Assembly (NCBI GenBank): GCA_016191165.1
Contig: JACPPF010000100.1
Coordinates: forward strand, 1-52,719
Direction: 5' to 3'
From: Planctomycetota bacterium
Lineage (GTDB): Bacteria > Planctomycetota > Planctomycetia > Gemmatales > Gemmataceae
DNA length: 52,719 bases
The notes under the pieces are model-generated. The model ran no database searches. It was not told the origin of the DNA and was given only the letters and a program-made list of their open reading frames with translations. The translations under genes and the position numbers were made by a program. The number at the start of each line of letters is the position of its first letter. The stretch's first letter is position 1. Below are positions 8,182 to 16,570 of this stretch, in pieces.

Positions 8182-9357
8182 TCAGTTGCTGCTGCGTTTT
8201 TTGCCGAACCCGCCGAACCCGCCGAACCCGCCTTTGCCTTTGCCGGTGTTACCTTTGCCGAATCCGCCCGAGGGTCGGCCGAATGCGCCTGGGTTATTGC
8301 CGAAACCGCCAGGGGTGGAGCCAAAACCGCCGGGCATCCGGCCGAAACCGCCGGACTTTTTACCTTTGCCAAAACCGCCGGCCGACTGTCCCCCGGCGAG
8401 GGAACCTTTTTGGGGATCAATCAATCCCAGGGCGGTTTGCTGGCGAAAGCATTCTTCGGGGGTAATGAAGCCATCGTCGTTGGCGTCCCATTGGGTGAAA
8501 TCTTCGAGGGATTTCTTGCCCTTGCGCCATTCCCAAAGGGCGACCTGGCCGTCCTCGTCGAAATCGAGCTCGGTGAACCAGGACGGAAGCCCCGCGGGCA
8601 TTTGGCCGCCGGCGCGGAAGACGACGGGTTTCTTGTCGAGTTCATCTTCCTGAATGATGATGGCGGCGATGGCCTTGGTCCCCTGCGGATCGTTGCGGTC
8701 TTGCATGTAGTCGAGATAGTAGGCGCGGAATTCCTCGATGTCGATGAGCTTGTCGGAGTTGCGGTCCCACCGCGTCACGTTGGCCCGCAGGTTGGACGAC
8801 ATCTCGTCGGCGTTGAGCCGGCCATCGCCGTTGGAGTCGCGGCGTTTGAACTCGGCGTCGGCGTATTGCTTGATGACTTCAGGATTCAAAGGTTCGCTGG
8901 CGTCTGGCCGGCGAGGACCGCCGAAGCCGCCCTTGTCGAAACCGCCCTTACCGCCGAAGAAGCCAAATTTCTTACCCTTGCCGCCGGAGTCCCCGCCCGG
9001 TGACGGGGTGCCGGGAACACTCCCGCCGGGGCTGGAGGGGGGCGAATACTTTTTCTTGGCCTGATCGAGAAAGTCGATGAATTGCTGCCGCGACAGCTGC
9101 CCGTTGGTGATGCCGTTGTCCTGGACAAACTTGGTGAGATCGTCACGGCGCGTGGTGCGGATTTCCGAAACGGGAATCGATGGCCGGCCATTGGCAATGC
9201 GATCAAAATAGGCGCCGGCGTCGAAGCCGCCGAAACCCTTACCGCCCTTGCCCCGGCCAAAACCGCCCTGCTGGAATTGCCCCGTGGTAATATCCGGTGT
9301 GACAATGATCGCGGCGAAACCCAGAATCACCAGACCGAGGATGGTGCCAGCGCGCAT
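8182..9357 (-). CDS. Exported EF-hand protein with Gly-rich ends
   Basis: This 391-residue protein has a signal peptide (about residues 1-26: GTILGLVILGFAAIIV) and a short Gly/Phe/Lys-rich stretch. Four calcium-binding-loop-like motifs follow: DSNGDGRLNADEM, DRNSDKLIDIEEF, DFDEDGQVALWEW and DANDDGFITPEEC. The C-terminal 75 residues are low complexity, rich in GGFG, GKGKG and PGGFG repeats. EF-hand pairs of this kind are very common in exported planctomycete proteins; calcium binding is expected, the partner is unknown. A good ribosome site (AAGGA) precedes the ATG. The Gly-rich tail may be an adhesive or matrix-like segment, which is inference. Confidence 0.85.
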   Translation of the reverse strand: MRAGTILGLVILGFAAIIVTPDITTGQFQQGGFGRGKGGKGFGGFDAGAYFDRIANGRPSIPVSEIRTTRRDDLTKFVQDNGITNGQLSRQQFIDFLDQAKKKYSPPSSPGGSVPGTPSPGGDSGGKGKKFGFFGGKGGFDKGGFGGPRRPDASEPLNPEVIKQYADAEFKRRDSNGDGRLNADEMSSNLRANVTRWDRNSDKLIDIEEFRAYYLDYMQDRNDPQGTKAIAAIIIQEDELDKKPVVFRAGGQMPAGLPSWFTELDFDEDGQVALWEWRKGKKSLEDFTQWDANDDGFITPEECFRQQTALGLIDPQKGSLAGGQSAGGFGKGKKSGGFGRMPGGFGSTPGGFGNNPGAFGRPSGGFGKGNTGKGKGGFGGFGGFGKKRSSN

Positions 9358-9514
9358 GGTTTGGTTTCCTTAAAAAATCGCGAGCAAACCCAATCGGTAG
9401 TATAACGCGAGCCTGAAAAAGTTGTCACCCAAAAAGCCGGATTTCATTCTTTTTTAATTTTTGGCCCGATTTGCGTGAGTGATAGTTGCGATCTATACTT
9501 GCACGGAGGTATCC

Positions 9515-9868
9515 ATGGACAACCAAGCCAAATCCCGTCCCGCCAATCGGCGCCGGTCGCTTCGCAAGAGTCCGCGCACCTCGGTCAAGGTGGAATGCCG
9601 GAAAGGCGCCACCGGGCTGGGGCCAAACCTCACGCAACTTGTCCTCGATTTCTCAGACACGGGCGTCCGCATGACCGTATCACAATCGATCGACGTGCTG
9701 GCCGAGGTTGAGATCACCCTGTCGGGCTACGGAATGAGCAAACCAATCAAGCGCCTCGGGAACGTGCGCTGGCAGCTGAAACTGGAAAACGGGACCTTCT
9801 GCGTCGGCATCGAATTCCAGAAGCACCTTGCGTACAAGGATTGGCTGAATTTGGCCGTGCCCGGATAG
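9515..9868 (+). CDS. PilZ domain protein
   Basis: This 117-residue single-domain protein opens with a basic stretch (RRRSLRKSPR) followed by VLDFSDTGVRMTV, the D/N-x-S-x-x-G element of PilZ domains, and RWQLKLENGTFCVGIEF at the end of the barrel. PilZ domains bind cyclic di-GMP. Here the RxxxR motif is imperfect, so binding is plausible but not assured. The start at 9515 is set by a GGAGGT ribosome site; an ATA/TTG extension upstream is not needed. Confidence 0.8.
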   Translation: MDNQAKSRPANRRRSLRKSPRTSVKVECRKGATGLGPNLTQLVLDFSDTGVRMTVSQSIDVLAEVEITLSGYGMSKPIKRLGNVRWQLKLENGTFCVGIEFQKHLAYKDWLNLAVPG

Positions 9869-9912
9869 TGTCCGATTGATTCTTCGCGCCTTCGCCAACG
9901 ACACCTTTTCTC

Positions 9913-10126
9913 GACGGCGACACGCTGACCATCACCCCGGTCAAACGGCGACCCGGACAACCTCGATCAAGCGATCAGCACTTCCGCAGGCGGCACCGTC
10001 AGCGCCGACGGCAGCTTTGACTACACGCCGCCAAGCAACGGGACCGGCGACGAAGAGTTTGACATCACGATCTCGGATGGCATCACGTCGATCACCGTGA
10101 CGATTGTGATTCGGGTGACGAGTTGA
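9913..10126 (+). pseudogene. C-terminal relic of a cadherin-like surface protein
   Basis: Two frames joined by a shift near 9944 read DGDTLTITPV, then NGDPDNLDQAISTSAGGTVS and FDYTPPSNGTGDEEFDITIS, ending at a TGA. This is the typical last repeat of tandem cadherin-like/Big-type adhesins (GDxLTI...GTVSxxGxFxYTPxxxFxG). No upstream repeats or start remain. It occupies most of the gap between the PilZ gene and the DUF1501 gene. Confidence 0.6.
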
Positions 10127-10281
10127 CGCGAAAGAATCACACCTGATCGGGATGCACCGCCGGGACAGGCCCAAATGCTCGCGGCGACCTTTATCTGAAC
10201 CAGGTTGAATCTCAAATAAAAAAAACTCCTTTCGTCGCGGCTATTATCTATGGTAGGATGCGATGTAAAGGAGTTCGCTTT

Positions 10282-11664
10282 ATGATTTCGCTGGGCGGAT
10301 CGCGGACACGATTGTGCGAGGGGCTCACGCGCCGCGAGTGGTTGCGGGTCGGTGGACTCAGCACGCTCGGGTTGACGTTGCCGGACCTGCTGCGCGGACG
10401 GGCGCAGGCCGCCTTGCCCGTGCGCCGGCCGACCGCCAAGTCGTGTATCGTCGTCTTTCTTTTCGGTGCTCCCGCTCATCAGGACCTCTGGGACATGAAA
10501 CCCCTGGCGCCGAGCGAATATCGCGGCGAGTTTCGGCCCATTGCAAGCAACGTCCCCGGCATTTTTCTGGGCGAACATGTTCCGCGGATCGCGCGCGTCG
10601 CGCATCACCTCGCCCTAATTCGATCGGTGGCGCATCTCGACAACACGCATACCGTCGCCATGCACTACATGCTGACGGGCGTTCGGCATCCGCGGCCCAA
10701 TACGAATCCGCAGAATCAGCCAACCGACTTTCCGACGTTTGGCGCGGTGATGCAAAAACTGCGCACGCCCGACCGACGGCGTCAGGTGTTGCCAGCCGGG
10801 ATCAGCTTAAATGCGCCTGCGAATCAGGTGTCGGCGAACAATCACATCTTCCCTGGCTTTTTCGCGGGTTTTCTGGGCAGCGCCCACGATCCGCTGTTCG
10901 TGCCGCAGGATCCGAGCGCGGCCGATTTCCGCCCGTTTCCGACTGCGGAAGGTGATGCCGGCCGCCGATTGCGCCAGCGTCGACCCTTGGTGGCGGAGGT
11001 GGATCGCCGGCAAGAAGAATTGCTGCGTCACGCCGCGGTCCGCTCGCTCGACGCGCATTATGGGCGCGCTTTCGACCTGGTGACATCGCCGACCGCGCGG
11101 CGTGCATTTGACCTTTCGCTCGAAAGTCGGCAAACACGGGATCGCTATGGCCGATCGGCGTTCGGGCAGGGGTTGCTGCTGTCGCGTCGCCTGGTCGAGG
11201 CGGGGGTGCCGCTGGTCACCGTCAACTGGGCGCGGGACGATGCGTTCTGGGATACCCACGCCGACAATTTCAATCTGCTCAAGAATAGCCTGCTGCCGCC
11301 GTTTGATCGCGGGTTTTCGGCGCTGCTCGAAGATCTGCACCAGCGCGGCCTGTTGGACGAGACGTTGATCGTGTGCCTGGGCGAGTTTGGCCGAACGCCG
11401 CGCATCAACCGCAGCGCGGGCCGCGATCACTGGGCCGCGTGCAACACGGTGGTGCTGGCCGGTGGCGGCGTCCGGGGCGGGCAGGTGCATGGCGCATCGG
11501 ACCGCCTGGCCGCGTATCCCACCACGCCGCCGGTGAGCCCGGAAGATCTCGCCGCGACGATTTATCACACGCTTGGCGTTGACCTCGATACGCCGCTCTA
11601 CGATCCCCTAGGCCGCCCGCTTCCGCTTTGCACCGGACAACCGGTGACAAGTCTCTTCCATTAG
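10282..11664 (+). CDS. DUF1501 family protein, Tat-exported
   Basis: This 460-residue protein carries a twin-arginine leader (TRREWLRVGGLSTLGLTLPD). The alkaline-phosphatase/sulfatase-like DUF1501 fold follows: SCIVVFLFGAPAHQDLWDMK near residue 55, ALIRSVAHLDNTHTVAMHYM in the middle, and CLGEFGRTPRINRSAGRDHW near the end with the metal-binding-like D/H residues. DUF1501 proteins are highly amplified in planctomycetes, often paired with DUF1549/DUF1553 cytochrome-like genes, none of which is adjacent here. The start at 10282 is supported by AAAGGAG eight bases upstream. The substrate is unknown. Confidence 0.88.
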   Translation: MISLGGSRTRLCEGLTRREWLRVGGLSTLGLTLPDLLRGRAQAALPVRRPTAKSCIVVFLFGAPAHQDLWDMKPLAPSEYRGEFRPIASNVPGIFLGEHVPRIARVAHHLALIRSVAHLDNTHTVAMHYMLTGVRHPRPNTNPQNQPTDFPTFGAVMQKLRTPDRRRQVLPAGISLNAPANQVSANNHIFPGFFAGFLGSAHDPLFVPQDPSAADFRPFPTAEGDAGRRLRQRRPLVAEVDRRQEELLRHAAVRSLDAHYGRAFDLVTSPTARRAFDLSLESRQTRDRYGRSAFGQGLLLSRRLVEAGVPLVTVNWARDDAFWDTHADNFNLLKNSLLPPFDRGFSALLEDLHQRGLLDETLIVCLGEFGRTPRINRSAGRDHWAACNTVVLAGGGVRGGQVHGASDRLAAYPTTPPVSPEDLAATIYHTLGVDLDTPLYDPLGRPLPLCTGQPVTSLFH

Positions 11665-11757
11665 TGGACGGCAGGCGGCAGAGCGTTTTTCCAGGAATTT
11701 GATTGACACCACCTACCCAGTGCCGTAGCATTCACGCGTTCACACCTCGCTACCACG

Positions 11758-13623
11758 ATGGAGCCACCCATGCTTCAGGCTCAAAAACGTCTTGGCGACT
11801 TTGAGATCATCCGCTTGCTCGGCAAGGGCGGCATGGGTGAAGTCTTCGAAGCCCGGCAATTCAACCCGGAGCGGCGCGTCGCGCTGAAGGTTCTTGCGTC
11901 CTGGCTTTCGGACGACGAAGACTCCATGCGGCGCTTCCTTCAAGAAGCCAAGGTTCCCGCCAATCTCGACCATCCGGGGATCGTGCCCATCTACGTCACC
12001 GGCCGGACGGAAGGCGGGCAAGCCTTTTACGCGATGCGGTTGGTGCGCGGCGTGTCGGTCGCGGAGCTTGTGCGGCGTTCGCAGTCGTCGCAGACTTCGG
12101 ATGTCCCGACTCGCACGATCGATAGCCTGGACACCCCCTCCGGCGCGGCCGCGCAGTCGGACGGGAGCCCGCCGCCGCCGTCGCCTCTGCCCCTGAATGA
12201 GCCGGAGCCGGGGATGGTCAGCGAATACCGTCAGGACCGGTTTCGCACGCTGGCGCGAATCGGGGCGCAGGTGGCCCGCGCCCTGGCGTTCGCCCACGAC
12301 CACGGTTTCCTTCATCGCGATATCAAGCCATCCAATTTGATGGTCGATCACCACGACCATGTCTACCTGGTCGATTTCGGACTCACGCGCGCCCTGGAAG
12401 CCGGCGCCGACAGCACGCAACCGGGCGTCATCGTCGGCACTCCGTGGTATATGAGCCCAGAACAAGCGTCCGGCCATTCGGTGGACGCCCGCTCCGACAT
12501 CTATTCGCTAGGCGTGACGCTCTACGAGATGGCAACTCAAGGGCACGGCCCTTTCACCGCCAATCGCGACGACAAAAAGTCCGTGCTCAAGCAAGTCCGC
12601 TCAGGCCAGGGCTTGCCATTGCGTTCGCTGGCGCCGGCCGTTCCGCCGGAGCTCGAACGGATCATCGCCAAGGCGATGCAGCTCAAGGCGCACAAGCGCT
12701 ACGCGCACGCTGGTCAGCTGGCACAGGAGTTGGAGGCGTTTGCCGGGATTGAGACGAAGCCATCGACTCACTCGGCCCGGCCTGTCGCCCGGCGATCCTG
12801 GCGCTTCCCTCTTGGTGTCAGCGTTTTGGCCGTGGGCGCGCTCCTGGCGATTTGGGCAGCCTTCGCCCTGAATGCCTGGAATTCACAAAAGAAGGACCAC
12901 CCGGCCGGCCTGGGTAAGCTTGACGGCAGCCAGGCGTTGCCCGAAGAGTTGCGCAGGCAGCGGCTTGGCATCCAATTTCCCCTGTTCAAAGCCAACTACG
13001 AACCGCTCTGGCAAGAGCGTTTGTTCGGCAAGGGAGGGCCCGCCGCGTTTTCCGACAGACTGGTGTTGGTTTCCGCCGATGAGAATCCCATGTTCCTGGG
13101 ATTGGCCAATCCCGACCGACAGTGTTTTGACTTCTCCGTTGACCTTAGCAAGACGCATGATGCCGACAAGGATCCCCAGCGGAATCGCATTGGGCTTTTT
13201 TTCGGATGGCGCCGCCGCGAGTTGGATTCCGACCAGCATCCCCGCTTCTTCGTCGTGGAACTGGATGAACATCCGCAAGGGAAGAAAGGCCATGGTCAAT
13301 TAAAAATTGGCACGGCCCTGGCCGTGAATGGTACGAAAGATTTTGGGACCCAACTCCATTTTTACTCCTTGCTGCCTGCCGACCGAGGCGTCGTCCCGTT
13401 GATGCGCTCAAGCGGATATCACCGCATTCAGGTCAAGGTTCGCCGCGAACGCGCCATCGTTTCGGCGGGCGGCAAGTCAGTGGAGTTCACGTTGCCCTGG
13501 TTACGCGAAAAAAATCACCCGACGGCCGACGACCTCGACACGCGAGGCGTCGTCGGCATCTGGGCGATGAAGGGCGGCGGCCCATTCCGAAACGCCTCGC
13601 TCACTCTGGTCGCAGACCGTTGA
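11758..13623 (+). CDS. Membrane Ser/Thr protein kinase with extracytoplasmic domain
   Basis: This is a 621-residue Hanks-type kinase: glycine loop LGKGGMGEVF (21-30), ATP-binding K44, catalytic HRD (D188), DFG (206-208) and GTPWYMSPEQ. Unusually, about 50 residues of Ser/Pro/acid-rich sequence (about 108-158) are inserted between the lobes, just after the hinge. One transmembrane helix (about 350-372) leads to a roughly 245-residue C-terminal domain with no family I recognise; its last part (GIWAMKGGGPFRNASL) resembles a concanavalin-like/laminin-G-type sandwich end. That domain would act as an outside sensor, by inference. It stands alone with no phosphatase neighbour. Confidence 0.85.
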   Translation: MEPPMLQAQKRLGDFEIIRLLGKGGMGEVFEARQFNPERRVALKVLASWLSDDEDSMRRFLQEAKVPANLDHPGIVPIYVTGRTEGGQAFYAMRLVRGVSVAELVRRSQSSQTSDVPTRTIDSLDTPSGAAAQSDGSPPPPSPLPLNEPEPGMVSEYRQDRFRTLARIGAQVARALAFAHDHGFLHRDIKPSNLMVDHHDHVYLVDFGLTRALEAGADSTQPGVIVGTPWYMSPEQASGHSVDARSDIYSLGVTLYEMATQGHGPFTANRDDKKSVLKQVRSGQGLPLRSLAPAVPPELERIIAKAMQLKAHKRYAHAGQLAQELEAFAGIETKPSTHSARPVARRSWRFPLGVSVLAVGALLAIWAAFALNAWNSQKKDHPAGLGKLDGSQALPEELRRQRLGIQFPLFKANYEPLWQERLFGKGGPAAFSDRLVLVSADENPMFLGLANPDRQCFDFSVDLSKTHDADKDPQRNRIGLFFGWRRRELDSDQHPRFFVVELDEHPQGKKGHGQLKIGTALAVNGTKDFGTQLHFYSLLPADRGVVPLMRSSGYHRIQVKVRRERAIVSAGGKSVEFTLPWLREKNHPTADDLDTRGVVGIWAMKGGGPFRNASLTLVADR

Positions 13624-14304
13624 CCCGATTCCGCCTCCATTCGCTTGTCGATGGCCTTCTTTCGCTTTTGGCAGCGCTCGGCACAAAAACAAGTCAAAAC
13701 GGGCTCACGCCAAGACGCAATTTGGGGACTGGTTCTATTCCATCGGTTTTAGGGTAACACACAACCCGCGACCCGCCAGGCTCGTCCCGGCGGTGAACCA
13801 AGCCCAATCGGCATTCGCCGCCGCGACAAGCCCGGCGGCTCGCTGTGACCTTCATTTAAGTCAGGCCCAAACAGGAATCACAATCGGATGATAGCCTTTG
13901 CAATATTTGCCTTGCGCCTTTGCGTGGGTTCTTGCGCCTGGGATGCCAAATTCGGCGTGGTTCAAAAGGCGTCGGGCTCGGGTAACTCAAGGATTGCCGA
14001 AAGAAGGCGGACCGCCGCTGCTGACATCGACTGATGTGAGAAGTCCACTTTGCTCCATAACCTATAAATTGGCAACACGTTACAGCGTTTTTTTTGAGGA
14101 CTTCTCACGGGGCGCTGGGGGTATCCCGACCGGGAAGTTTGGGAAATCCAGGTAGATTTTGATTGTCACCTCGGTTTGAACCAGGCCAAATTTTCGCGTT
14201 TTTTCTTTTTTTGATGTTGACACGATGGCCAATTCAGTTATCTTGAGAAACCTGGGTAATATTGGTAACTTAGGGCACATGTAGGACCAAATGGAGAACT
14301 CGCC
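13624..14304 (+). other. Gene-free stretch of 680 bases
   Basis: No credible gene was found on either strand; the open frames here lack family signatures. It contains a 73-bp inverted-repeat element (listed separately), a short CCGCCG-rich palindrome near 13817-13833, and A+T-richer sequence just before the next gene that may hold its promoter. Confidence 0.5.
14036..14108. repeat. 73-bp inverted-repeat element, copy 1
   Basis: It is bounded by exact 11-bp inverted ends GTGAGAAGTCC and GGACTTCTCAC. The same ends with the same total length of 73 bp occur at 52294-52366. The interior differs between the copies but both can form an inner stem (here GCT..TAAC with GTTA.AGC). It may be a MITE-like element or a structured RNA. 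Confidence 0.75.
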
Positions 14305-14688
14305 ATGGGCGTCGTGACCGTCTGCATCACCAAGATTGACAACAAAACCAACACCTACCCAACTTCGGTCGAGGTGGCGCTGCCTGGTCCGTGGAAAGTG
14401 GAAGGCACGGCGACCGCAGAATCCGGGAAATCGATCGTGTACCTGGCGTGGAATTCTGGCCCCATCGGCGGCGATCATACCATTTCCATGGCAAACCTGC
14501 CCAATTGGGAGTTTTACCTGACCGTGGACGACGTTCCTACGCTTGGCGCATTGAATTTTGCCGTGGACGCGCTGGATAATGATTCTCCCCCTGGATCTGG
14601 CCGAGATTGGGGATCCGCGTCGCGGGCATCGAATCCGCCGCCGCCGCCCGCGCCTGCCGTCCTGGCGCAGAGTGGTCCCTACGCCTGA
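14305..14688 (+). CDS. Hypothetical protein, beta-rich
   Basis: This 127-residue protein has no family I recognise. It has alternating hydrophobic/polar strands throughout (SVEVALPGPWKVEG, SIVYLAWNS, EFYLTVDDV) and a Pro-rich tail (NPPPPPAPA). There is no signal peptide or membrane segment. GGAG lies 10 bases before the ATG. It is followed after 36 bases by another unknown gene of similar size and character, likely co-transcribed. Confidence 0.6.
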   Translation: MGVVTVCITKIDNKTNTYPTSVEVALPGPWKVEGTATAESGKSIVYLAWNSGPIGGDHTISMANLPNWEFYLTVDDVPTLGALNFAVDALDNDSPPGSGRDWGSASRASNPPPPPAPAVLAQSGPYA

Positions 14689-14724
14689 GATTTTCGATCC
14701 CTGCAACGTTGTGAGGAAGTCCCC

Positions 14725-15084
14725 ATGAAAGTCGTCAAGCTGCGTCCCTTTGTCAAACATCACGCCATTGGCTACGCCTTCCAGGTCAATGTGGACGACT
14801 GTGGCATCGAGTTGAACGATGCCACGCCGGTTGTTGCCTGGCTTGGCTATAAGGCCCACGAAAGCGACCCCTCTTTCACCGCCAGCCCGGACCTGCCGGG
14901 GCCTGGCCTTTCCATCACTGGCCCGTGGCTTGCCGTCGCCAGGCAAATCCGTGAGATCACGCCCACGAGTCCGGGTTTGTACGTTTTGTTCGTCGAGGCC
15001 TGGGTGAACATTGTCGAAGCCTATCCCGTGCCGCCGGTCTTCAAGCGGACCATCTACGCCGGCGTTCCGGTTACCGTCGTTTGA
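14725..15084 (+). CDS. Hypothetical protein, second of a pair
   Basis: This 119-residue protein starts MKVVKLRPFVKHHAIGYAFQ, with predicted beta strands and a PGLYVLFVEAWVNIVEAY segment. No known domain, signal peptide or membrane segment was recognised. GAGGAAG lies 7-8 bases before the ATG. It lies directly behind the preceding small gene in the same direction and ends one base before the convergent C-N hydrolase gene ends. Confidence 0.6.
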   Translation: MKVVKLRPFVKHHAIGYAFQVNVDDCGIELNDATPVVAWLGYKAHESDPSFTASPDLPGPGLSITGPWLAVARQIREITPTSPGLYVLFVEAWVNIVEAYPVPPVFKRTIYAGVPVTVV

Positions 15085-15085
15085 T

Positions 15086-16462
15086 TCAACGCGTCCGCTC
15101 CGGCTGCGCAATCGGCCGCGAGCGGATGATCTCGGCGCGAAAATCGCCCAGGTTGTTGCGCCAAAAAAAACGCCGGCCCAGGTCCACGTCCGCGACGATT
15201 ACCGATCCCCATTTCTCCGCGCGCACGATCGGTTTGCCGTCGTGGTCGTACACGGCCGTCAGCGTCCAGTTGCTCTTGATGTCGGTGTAGGTGCTGCTCA
15301 CCAGATGCACATGATTCTCACACGCCCGCGCCCCGGCCAGGAGCGGATTGCAACCCCACACCGGCCAGGCGATCACCTCGGCCCCGCGCTTGCTCAATTC
15401 GCGCGCCACCTCCGGGAAGAAACCGTCGTAGCAGACCATCATGCCGATCTTGCCCAGCGGCGTATCGAAGACCGGATAATCCCGGCCCGGCGTCAGGCCG
15501 CCATCGACCTCGCCGCGCGGCAGGCAAACCTTGCGATATTTGCCGAGGATGCGCCCGTCCGGTCCGATGAGGACCGCGACGTTGTAGATGAGATTGCCGT
15601 CGCGTTCGACCAGGCCGACGACGATGTAGATGCGATGCTTCTTGGCCAAGGCGCAGAAATATTCCGTCGCCGGTCCGGGGATCGGCTCGGCGACCTCGGC
15701 AAAAGTCTTGCCCAGGCCGACGTAGGTGATCGTCTCGCCCAGCACCACCAGGTCGGCCTTTTGGCGAGCGGCCTCGGCGATGTGCGTGGCGAACATACGG
15801 CAATTGTCCATCGGCGACTTGCCGCCACGCGGCGTGAAATGAACGGCGGCCAGGCGGACTTTTCGACTTTTGGGCGGCGGTGCTTCGGTGAGGCCGGCTT
15901 CGCTCCAGTCGATGCGTCCGCCGGGCGCCCAGCGCAGGTGTAATTCCACGATCGCCTTCGTCGCCTGCGCCGGCGCGCGGTACGTGCCTTCCACCTCGGT
16001 CCATTCCTGTTCCTTGCGATCGACGGGATACTCCGGCTCGGCCGTGGGGAGATAGCCCTTGGCTTGGCCGTCGCCGTCGGGGGGATCGGCGCGCACTGCC
16101 CTGCCCTTCTCGTCGCGCCAGAGGATGCGCACCATGGCGCTGCGGCGAGGTACTTCGACGCTATGAACTCTGCGCACCGCGTGGAAGCGATAGGTTTTGC
16201 CGCCGGTGATCGGGAAACTCTTCTGCCACCAACCGTGCTGCCCCTCGCGGCGGTCGGCGGCGACGACCAGGCTGCCCGCGTTTTTCGGACCACCTTTGGC
16301 GTCGAAGGAAAAACGCGGCTTGATCTCCTCGCGCGGCGCCATCGGTTGCCAACCGTTCGCGGCGTTGACGTCACCCGGCGTCGATGACGATCCCCCCTGA
16401 AAAAACAACCCGGCGGCCGCGGCCAGGGCGAGACAGCAACACGATTGCAGCAGGCGCGTCAT
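15086..16462 (-). CDS. Exported carbon-nitrogen hydrolase with N-terminal accessory domain
   Basis: This 458-residue protein has a signal peptide (about 1-22; a CCC cluster near residues 8-10 could make a lipobox). A 170-residue beta-sandwich-like N-terminal domain (about 35-195: FSFDAKGG...GRIDWSEAGLTEA) resembles carbohydrate-binding modules. A nitrilase-fold domain follows (about 200-450). The catalytic triad is E243 (LGETITY), K311 (YRKVCLP) and C344 (MVCYDGFFPE). It should hydrolyse an amide or nitrile outside the cytoplasm; the substrate cannot be read. The fusion to a sandwich domain suggests a polymer or glycan amide, which is inference. Confidence 0.88.
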   Translation of the reverse strand: MTRLLQSCCCLALAAAAGLFFQGGSSSTPGDVNAANGWQPMAPREEIKPRFSFDAKGGPKNAGSLVVAADRREGQHGWWQKSFPITGGKTYRFHAVRRVHSVEVPRRSAMVRILWRDEKGRAVRADPPDGDGQAKGYLPTAEPEYPVDRKEQEWTEVEGTYRAPAQATKAIVELHLRWAPGGRIDWSEAGLTEAPPPKSRKVRLAAVHFTPRGGKSPMDNCRMFATHIAEAARQKADLVVLGETITYVGLGKTFAEVAEPIPGPATEYFCALAKKHRIYIVVGLVERDGNLIYNVAVLIGPDGRILGKYRKVCLPRGEVDGGLTPGRDYPVFDTPLGKIGMMVCYDGFFPEVARELSKRGAEVIAWPVWGCNPLLAGARACENHVHLVSSTYTDIKSNWTLTAVYDHDGKPIVRAEKWGSVIVADVDLGRRFFWRNNLGDFRAEIIRSRPIAQPERTR

Positions 16463-16570
16463 GGGAACACCTCATGGTTTCAGGCGAGCGCTGTAATTGT
16501 CTCCCAATCCCGGGCCAAATGCAACCGCCGAACGCCACGTGCAGCGGTTTCGCGAAGGCCTGGGTCCTGG

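Noticed and set aside
13898-14155. Plus-strand open frame of 85 codons in the gap after the first kinase
   Set aside because: No ribosome site or family similarity, and it runs through the 73-bp repeat.
13700-14300. Possible tRNA or other stable RNA gene in the long gap
   Set aside because: No cloverleaf with matching acceptor and T-arm could be built.
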